Source: Virgibacillus_R byunsanensis (GTDB taxonomy: Bacteria; Bacillota; Bacilli; Bacillales; Amphibacillaceae). From it: a stretch of 27,121 nt of DNA. Below are positions 22,654 through 27,121 of the stretch, in pieces. The notes under the pieces were generated by a model. The model was not told where the DNA came from. It saw nothing but the letters and a program-made list of their open reading frames with translations, and ran no database searches. Position 1 is the stretch's first letter. Every line of letters starts with the position of its first letter. The stretch covers positions 1-27,121 of the forward strand of contig NZ_JBHTKJ010000017.1 of the NCBI RefSeq assembly GCF_042675965.1, written 5' to 3'. Both the position numbers and the translations under genes were made by a program.

Positions 22654-23562
22654 ATGAGGCTTCCTCCGTTCAACCCATATTTGGCGGTTGTAATTGGCGT
22701 TTTAGCAGTATCTACTTCAGCAGTTTTAGTTAAGTTAGCAGATCAAGCTCCTGCTGCAATGATAGCGAATTACCGATTATTATTTGCGGTTATTTTAATG
22801 GCTCCCTATATCTTAATCAAGCACCGGCACGAGTTTCAACTGATTAATAAGAAAGATTGGATTCTTTCCATCCTTGCTGGTGTCTTTTTAGCATCTCATT
22901 TTATTCTCTGGTTTGAATCACTAAATTATACATCTGTAGCAAGCTCAGTAGTACTTGTAACATTACAACCTATTTTTGCTTTTTTAGGTACTTATTTCTT
23001 TTTCCAGGAACGTTTTTCACCTGGAGCAGTAATCAGTATGGTAATCGCCTTATTAGGAAGCTTTATTATCAGCTGGGGAGACTTCCAAATAAGCGGAATG
23101 GCATTACTTGGGGATATCCTTGCGATATTAGGTGCAATTGCAGTAACTACCTATTTTCTAATGGGGCAACAAGTGAGAAAAAGGTTATCGTTAATGACAT
23201 ACACTTTTGTTGTATACGGAATAAGTTCTATTACACTTATTATATATAATATATTTCTTCAAAACCCGTTCTTTGGTTACCCGGTGGATCATTGGTGGAT
23301 CTTTATAGTACTGGCTATTGTCCCAACTTTTTTCGGTCACACCATGTTTAATTGGGCACTAAAATGGCTAAGCACTTCTACTATATCGATGGGGATTGTT
23401 TTTGAACCAATTGGTGCTTCCATTCTTGCTTACCTTATCTTAGGTGAAAAAGTTACCTGGTCACAATGGCTTGGCGGAACCATTATTATATTCGGGTTAT
23501 TTTTATTTATAATGAGTACAACCCGTAAACCCAAGGTAACCATTTCTGAAAAAAGCAGATAA
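22654..23562 (+). CDS. EamA-family (DMT superfamily) transporter
   Basis: 302-residue inner-membrane protein with ten predicted hydrophobic helices in two EamA repeats (about 8-140 and 155-290). Typical features are YRLLFAVILMAPYIL, a VLVTLQPIFAFLGTYFFFQERF segment ending helix 4, and FEPIGASILAYLILGEK in the second repeat. Members export metabolites or amino acids; the substrate cannot be told from sequence. The ATG at 22654 follows AAGGAGGG, whereas the frame is open to 22600, where an ATG overlaps the probable promoter. The gene has no terminator, and degV with its own -10 follows. Confidence 0.9.
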   Translation: MRLPPFNPYLAVVIGVLAVSTSAVLVKLADQAPAAMIANYRLLFAVILMAPYILIKHRHEFQLINKKDWILSILAGVFLASHFILWFESLNYTSVASSVVLVTLQPIFAFLGTYFFFQERFSPGAVISMVIALLGSFIISWGDFQISGMALLGDILAILGAIAVTTYFLMGQQVRKRLSLMTYTFVVYGISSITLIIYNIFLQNPFFGYPVDHWWIFIVLAIVPTFFGHTMFNWALKWLSTSTISMGIVFEPIGASILAYLILGEKVTWSQWLGGTIIIFGLFLFIMSTTRKPKVTISEKSR

Positions 23563-23596
23563 CTTAAAATTCGTTATATAAACATTTATGTATAAC

Positions 23597-23605
23597 TGAT
23601 ATAAT
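23597..23605 (+). promoter_or_regulatory. Extended -10 promoter of degV
   Basis: TGATATAAT is a perfect TGN-TATAAT extended -10. It overlaps the first ATG of the open frame, which rules that ATG out as start if the promoter is real. Confidence 0.6.
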
Positions 23606-23636
23606 GAAAGTAACTAATTATGAAGCAGGTGATGTC

Positions 23637-24497
23637 ATGAACATTCAACTAATGACAGATGGCGGTGCTGATATCCCAGATCGATTAAATGACTCTTTGG
23701 ATATTATCGTCGTACCCTTATACTTACATTTTAAAGATGGTCAATATAAAACTGGCGTAACAATGGACTTACCTAGCTTTTATAAAAAGATAAAAGAAAC
23801 GAATGAACTACCTCGCTCAGCTGCACCTAGCCCGAATGACTTTTATGAGGCATACAAACAAGTGGATTCTGACACTCCTATTATTATGTTGAGTTTAACG
23901 AAAGGGCTAAGCAGTACATTTGAAAATGCAGTAATCGGAAAAAATATGTTACTTGAGGAAGAACCTGAGCGTACAATAGAAGTAATCAATACGAAAACTG
24001 CTTCATGCGGTATAGCACTCTTGTTACACGAAGCGAATACGAAAATTAATGAAGATTATTCTTTTGAACAACTTGTTGGACATCTTCACGATCGGGTCGA
24101 ACAAACGACAACTCTATTTGTATTAAAAACACTTGAAAACCTAGTGCTTGGCGGCCGTTTAGATAAGGTGAAAGGTACGATTGCAAAAACACTTAATATT
24201 AAATTATTATTAAAAGCAAGTGATGATGAGGGAACCATTGAAGTTGCTGAAAAAGTTCGAGGTGACAAAAGATCAATTAGACGCTTCGTAGAACAAATCG
24301 GGGAATACACCAAAAACGTTGAAGACAAGGTGATTTCAATGACACACTGTAATGCAGAGGAACGGGCGAAGAAAGTCCTTGCAGAAATAACAAATAAATA
24401 TCCTTTTAAAGACGCATATTTAACTGAAACAGGGCCATTGATTTCAACATATGCTGGTGATGGTGCTTTAGTTATTTCTTTTTTTAAGGATAAATAA
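23637..24497 (+). CDS. DegV-family fatty-acid-binding protein
   Basis: 286 residues. DegV proteins bind a fatty acid between two alpha/beta domains and act, as FakB proteins, as carriers for the fatty acid kinase FakA. Visible family blocks: LMTDGGADIP at the N-terminus, SAAPSPNDF, IMLSLTKGLSSTFENA, and the C-terminal TGPLISTYAGDGALVISF. Length is normal. The ATG at 23637 follows AGGTGATG and fits the conserved N-terminus. The partner FakA is not in the window. A strong terminator follows. Confidence 0.93.
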   Translation: MNIQLMTDGGADIPDRLNDSLDIIVVPLYLHFKDGQYKTGVTMDLPSFYKKIKETNELPRSAAPSPNDFYEAYKQVDSDTPIIMLSLTKGLSSTFENAVIGKNMLLEEEPERTIEVINTKTASCGIALLLHEANTKINEDYSFEQLVGHLHDRVEQTTTLFVLKTLENLVLGGRLDKVKGTIAKTLNIKLLLKASDDEGTIEVAEKVRGDKRSIRRFVEQIGEYTKNVEDKVISMTHCNAEERAKKVLAEITNKYPFKDAYLTETGPLISTYAGDGALVISFFKDK

Positions 24498-24498
24498 T

Positions 24499-24538
24499 AA
24501 ACGGAGTCTGTGGGCATTACAGTGCAGACTCCGTTTTA
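24499..24538 (+). terminator. Rho-independent terminator of degV (bidirectional)
   Basis: AAACGGAGTCTG/CAGACTCCGTTT is a perfect 12-bp stem with a 14-nt loop, between the convergent degV and esterase genes. The right arm reaches the esterase stop codon at 24536. Confidence 0.9.
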
Positions 24539-25237
24539 ATTTGGCAATTTTTCCTTCATAAGGAATTTATGAATTATCTTGTTTAATGTATCTTTGTCAT
24601 CCCCTAAACAGATCAAATGTCTTGACCTTTCAAAAAACACTACTTCTTTGCGATCTGAAATTATTTCTTTATCCAAATAATACGCTGTCTTATATGGCAC
24701 CATACCATCTTGTTGACCCTGGGCAATCAACACAGGGGAATCCACTTTTTTTAAGTACTTTCGTGTGAATCTAACCAACCTTAAAAATTCGATATTTGCT
24801 TTCAAAGGGACAGCTCCCAATTTCTTTTTATAATTTACATATAATTTATTTTTGCTTAAATTACCTTTCAAACTATCTATAAAAACTTCGCCAATGTCCA
24901 AACTTAATTGTTTTAATGACAAATACTTTCCAGCAGTTGCCAGCAGAACTAGTTTATCGACTTTATATTTTGTAGTAAGGTAAGCCGCTATCATTCCACC
25001 CATAGAAAACCCAATTAAATAAATGGTGTCATACTTCTCTTTAAGCTTGATTAAAGACTGTTCTGCTGCGGAGATCCATTTTTGATGGGAGATATTCTCT
25101 AATGCGAGCTTTCTTCCGTGGCCAGGTAATGTAGGAACTTCTACATGCCAATCCGTGTTCTCTTTTAGGTAATTTGCCAAAGGCTCGAGTTCATATGGAC
25201 CGCCAGTATATCCATGTATAATCAAACAACCAATCAT
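24536..25237 (-). CDS. Alpha/beta-hydrolase, carboxylesterase (Est30/YvaK-like)
   Basis: 233-residue monomeric carboxylesterase-type hydrolase for short acyl esters. The oxyanion segment is HGYTGGP (8-14); the nucleophile is Ser78 in GFSMGG; Asp177 lies in GQQDGMVP; His207 is in SRHLICLGDDKD. That completes the triad. It resembles Est30 of Geobacillus and YvaK of B. subtilis in size and layout; I do not see secG or rnr, the usual neighbours of yvaK. The ATG at 25237 follows AAGGAG by nine bases; the frame is open upstream to 25303 but without a ribosome site. Confidence 0.88.
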   Translation of the reverse strand: MIGCLIIHGYTGGPYELEPLANYLKENTDWHVEVPTLPGHGRKLALENISHQKWISAAEQSLIKLKEKYDTIYLIGFSMGGMIAAYLTTKYKVDKLVLLATAGKYLSLKQLSLDIGEVFIDSLKGNLSKNKLYVNYKKKLGAVPLKANIEFLRLVRFTRKYLKKVDSPVLIAQGQQDGMVPYKTAYYLDKEIISDRKEVVFFERSRHLICLGDDKDTLNKIIHKFLMKEKLPN

Positions 25238-25360
25238 ATTTAGATTCTCCTTAGAAACTTGATTATTTTCTTTTACCCGTTTTCCATAGCAAATATTACA
25301 CATTATTGTTATTCACATTTTTTGTATTACCAAAGTTGTTTTTATTTTACATAAATCACA

Positions 25361-25400
25361 AAAAGAAGCTGATGTGAATAGAAGTTTTCACCAGCTTCTT
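25361..25400 (-). terminator. Terminator after the YppG-like gene
   Basis: AAGAAGCTG/CAGCTTCTT outer stem with an inner GTGAA/TTCAC pairing and a TTTTTGTG tail, 36 bp after the stop codon. Confidence 0.75.
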
Positions 25401-25436
25401 CATAATAAATAACACTATAAATACGTTTAAATGTTA

Positions 25437-25805
25437 CTACTTAAATGATTTCATTATGGAGCTGAACTGTTTGACTACTGGTGAAAACTGTTGTACCGTA
25501 TTTGCTAATTGCCCCGCAGTAGAAAACATTTTATCAAGATCTACTTGCCCGTTTGGATCCTGGAAATATGCAAAAAGGTTATTCTTTGGATAGATATGCT
25601 GTTGAGGTTTATACATGGAACCCGCTTGTATAAAGGGATCCAAATTAGTTGGCTGTTTTGGTTTTTTTAAATACTGGTATGGTGTCTGAAAGAAAGCGGG
25701 ATCATTTGTTGGGTTATATGGCTGATACCATTGTTGAGCGTAAGGGTTAGTTTGAAATGAATTATTTTGATATGGTGGTTGATAACCATAAGGTCTTTCA
25801 AACAT
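25437..25805 (-). CDS. YppG-like spore coat protein
   Basis: 122 residues. The N-terminal half is rich in Tyr, Gln, Asn and Pro (ERPYGYQPPYQNN, QQWYQPYNPTNDP). The C-terminal half is the conserved YppG-like block: LFAYFQDPNGQVDLDKMFST followed by AGQLANTVQQFSPVVKQF. B. subtilis YppG is a small sporulation protein of the coat, made late in the mother cell. A sigma-K-like promoter lies upstream. The ATG at 25805 is preferred over a GTG at 25817, which would overlap the GAGG site. It indicates a spore-former. Confidence 0.85.
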   Translation of the reverse strand: MFERPYGYQPPYQNNSFQTNPYAQQWYQPYNPTNDPAFFQTPYQYLKKPKQPTNLDPFIQAGSMYKPQQHIYPKNNLFAYFQDPNGQVDLDKMFSTAGQLANTVQQFSPVVKQFSSIMKSFK

Positions 25806-25840
25806 TGTTGCACACACCTCTTTTTATGCTTTCTTACCAT

Positions 25841-25868
25841 TACCATATGCAAAACGATTAATAAGTGT
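25841..25868 (-). promoter_or_regulatory. Possible sigma-K promoter of the YppG-like gene
   Basis: AC, 17 nt, CATATGGTA on the minus strand fits the sigma-K pattern (AC at -35, CATANNNTA at -10). Predicted leader is about 30 bases. The -35 rule is loose, so chance cannot be excluded. Confidence 0.4.
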
Positions 25869-25876
25869 GCCTTGTT

Positions 25877-26152
25877 TTAACTTCCATATCTAGCATTTAA
25901 TATGGAAGTCTGATTATCCACCTCAAGTATCCGTTTTAGTTTATTTATTTGAAAACCTAGCACAGTTTGATCACCAATAAATGTTGCAGGTGTCCCAAAC
26001 ACCCCTTTTTCCTGAAGCTCTACCATATATTCCTTATTATTGGATACGTTCTTTTTTGTATAGGATACGTTCCAAACGTCCAATTGTTTTAGTAGCCTTT
26101 CTCCTTCCAGGCAATTATTACTAACATAGATAATTACATTTTTTTCACTCAT
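25877..26152 (-). CDS. Glutaredoxin/thioredoxin-fold protein with a single cysteine
   Basis: 91 residues with a glutaredoxin-like fold: IIYVSNNCLEGERLLKQL as first strand, active site and helix, and GTPATFIGDQTVLGF as the cis-proline segment with the following strand. The usual CxxC is replaced by Cys14-Leu-Glu-Gly-Glu, and this is the only cysteine, so a dithiol mechanism is impossible. It may act as a monothiol or bacillithiol-linked reductase (inference). ATG follows AGGAGG. A strong sigma-B-like promoter lies 50 bp upstream, making it a candidate general-stress gene. Confidence 0.85.
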   Translation of the reverse strand: MSEKNVIIYVSNNCLEGERLLKQLDVWNVSYTKKNVSNNKEYMVELQEKGVFGTPATFIGDQTVLGFQINKLKRILEVDNQTSILNARYGS

Positions 26153-26202
26153 TTGAAAATCCTCCTGTTTGATATGGCCGTTCTATTGATTCCATATTTC
26201 AA

Positions 26203-26228
26203 ATACCCCATTATATTTCAATCTAAAC
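26203..26228 (-). promoter_or_regulatory. Sigma-B-type promoter of the glutaredoxin-like gene
   Basis: GTTTAG, 14 nt, GGGTAT on the minus strand: the -10 is a perfect match and the -35 matches 5 of 6 positions of the consensus GTTTAA-N12-14-GGGTAT. Spacing equals that of the rsbV promoter in this window. The predicted leader is about 43 bases. Confidence 0.7.
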
Positions 26229-26263
26229 ACAAACAGGTTAAAAATATTACATTAACTCTACAA

Positions 26264-26891
26264 TTAATAAGCTAATATTTCCGATAGTTGAGTGATACCC
26301 TGAATAAGCTCGAAGGTTTTATTTTCTGCCCTAGGAACGGTTAGTACATAGGTAAGCACTTCAGCGACATTTTCTCGTGGAATTGTTCCGAATTCAGAAA
26401 TATTCTCTTGCAGATTTACTTTTCCTGTACCTGGCTCATCTGTTAAACCACCAGATCTCACTATTGTATAATTCAGACCTGATTGCATTAAATGTTCATC
26501 TGCACGGTGCTTGGCATAAAGATAATGTGCAGGAAAGGTGCGGCTTTAGGATTATCTGCCCCAACATGCTAAGCATTACAAATCGATTAACACCAATTTT
26601 TTTAGCAAGATTTACAGACTCAATTGCCCCTTCCTGATCAATTATTATTGTTTTATCCGCACCAGTATTTGGTCCAGAACCAGATGCAAACACTACTGTA
26701 TCCACTTTATAAAATGCTTTCTTAAAATTATCCTCTAAATCTGCTAATACGATTTTTACACCTTGATTTTCAAAATATGGAATTTACTCTGTTTTTCTTA
26801 ACATTGCAATTGGCTCATGTTTTGATTCCATTAACTTTTGAACCTCCTGTTTACCAACCGCTCCATTGGCTCCAATTACTAATACACGCAT
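26264..26891 (-). pseudogene. Decayed NAD(P)-binding oxidoreductase (YhfK-like)
   Basis: The frame starts at ATG 26891 behind GGAGGAGAGGG with the Rossmann motif VLVIGANGAVGK and continues through VDTVVFASGSGPNTGADKT. Reading is broken by a TAA at 26786-26784 (codon 36) and by two one-base losses near 26557-26563 and 26531-26538. After the second, the original frame resumes with NYTIVRSGGLTDEPGTG and runs to the stop at 26264. Joined, the pieces give a full-length atypical short-chain dehydrogenase/NAD(P)H-binding protein like B. subtilis YhfK (about 210 residues). Both frameshifts lie near short homopolymers, so sequencing error could explain them but not the nonsense codon. Confidence 0.85.
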
Positions 26892-27121
26892 TCCCTCTCC
26901 TCCACTTATCTTTATAGTCTTCATTTATGATTGCCTTATACAAAGGCTCATTTCGCAAGTTTTGTTGCTATTTAATCCTCGTAGTTGATATATAATGCGA
27001 CGTAACGTTTGGTTGATTTCTATAAGTTGTGCTATTGCCGCCGTCCGGGATCGCTCCCAATGTCATCAAGCTAAACTTCAAATAATTTCCAATTTTATAT
27101 AATGTGTTTTATTTGAATATT
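26892..27121. other. Right-edge non-coding region
   Basis: No gene recognised. AT-rich sequence contains a more GC-rich block (about 27040-27070, GCCGCCGTCCGGGATCGCTCCC). On the minus strand this gives an open stretch reading LMTLGAIPDGGNSTTYRNQ that stops after about 40 codons; I do not recognise it. Confidence 0.4.

Noticed and set aside
24086..24517. 143-codon frame antisense to degV
   Set aside because: It is fully inside degV on the other strand, has serine-rich shadow composition and no ribosome site, while degV has clear family motifs.
25667..25852. 61-codon minus-strand frame overlapping the YppG-like gene
   Set aside because: The other frame has the conserved YppG block and better signals; this is a shadow.

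Overview
The window is AT-rich chromosomal DNA of a Gram-positive, endospore-forming Bacillaceae. Proteins, Shine-Dalgarno sites (AGGAGG type, with GTG and TTG starts) and sigma-A promoters are Bacillus-like. From 1 to about 22.3 kb the gene order follows, read on the minus strand, the classical B. subtilis block cshA - ydbS - ydbT - rhomboid - acpS - ydcC - alr - mazEF - rsbRSTUVW-sigB-rsbX - tex - sprT - tRNA array. Differences from that order are a monofunctional catalase between tex and sprT, a bifunctional NAD(P)HX-repair gene between acpS and ydcC, and different genes beyond cshA. The spread of short hairpin repeats resembles halotolerant Bacillaceae (Oceanobacillus/Virgibacillus type), but the genus is an inference.

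Layout. 1-1432 (minus): twelve tRNA genes (Asn, Ser, Glu, Asp, Gln, Lys, Leu, Leu, Arg, Pro, Gly, Ile) behind a near-consensus promoter, followed by a boxA-like element that suggests an rRNA operon just beyond the left edge. 1791-2258: SprT-like protein. 2438-3901 (plus): katA behind a PerR-box-like operator. 4282-6450: tex. 6546-11545: the complete stressosome/sigma-B operon, with a sigma-B-type promoter at the end of rsbU and an unexpected hairpin plus possible 13-codon reading frame between rsbT and rsbU. 11937-12585: mazE-mazF. 12811-13938: alr. 14386-17456: ydcC-like lipoprotein, nnr and acpS. 17606-18367 (plus): rhomboid protease. 18675-20571: ydbT/ydbS membrane PH-domain proteins. 20845-22314: cshA. 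22654-27121: accessory genes, namely an EamA-type exporter and a DegV protein (plus), then an esterase, a YppG-like spore protein, a glutaredoxin-like protein with a sigma-B-like promoter, and a decayed yhfK-like gene (minus).

How the genes work together. The sigB operon is a full stress-signalling chain: RsbR/RsbS scaffold, RsbT kinase, RsbU phosphatase, RsbV anti-anti-sigma, RsbW anti-sigma, SigB, and RsbX feedback phosphatase. All catalytic and phosphorylation residues I looked for are present. Catalase, Tex, MazEF, CshA and the sigma-B-like glutaredoxin gene give the window a stress theme. acpS, nnr and alr are housekeeping genes for lipid, cofactor and cell-wall metabolism.

Non-coding structure. 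Five copies of a 145-250 bp intergenic hairpin repeat and three copies of a second, shorter repeat occupy the larger gaps. Two copies of the first family (4012-4190 and 14118-14302) are almost identical and in direct orientation, flanking the tex-sigB-mazEF-alr block.

I did not find a convincing undescribed multi-gene system. The most novel items are regulatory and repeat structures. No searches or folding were run; all statements come from reading the sequence and from family knowledge.
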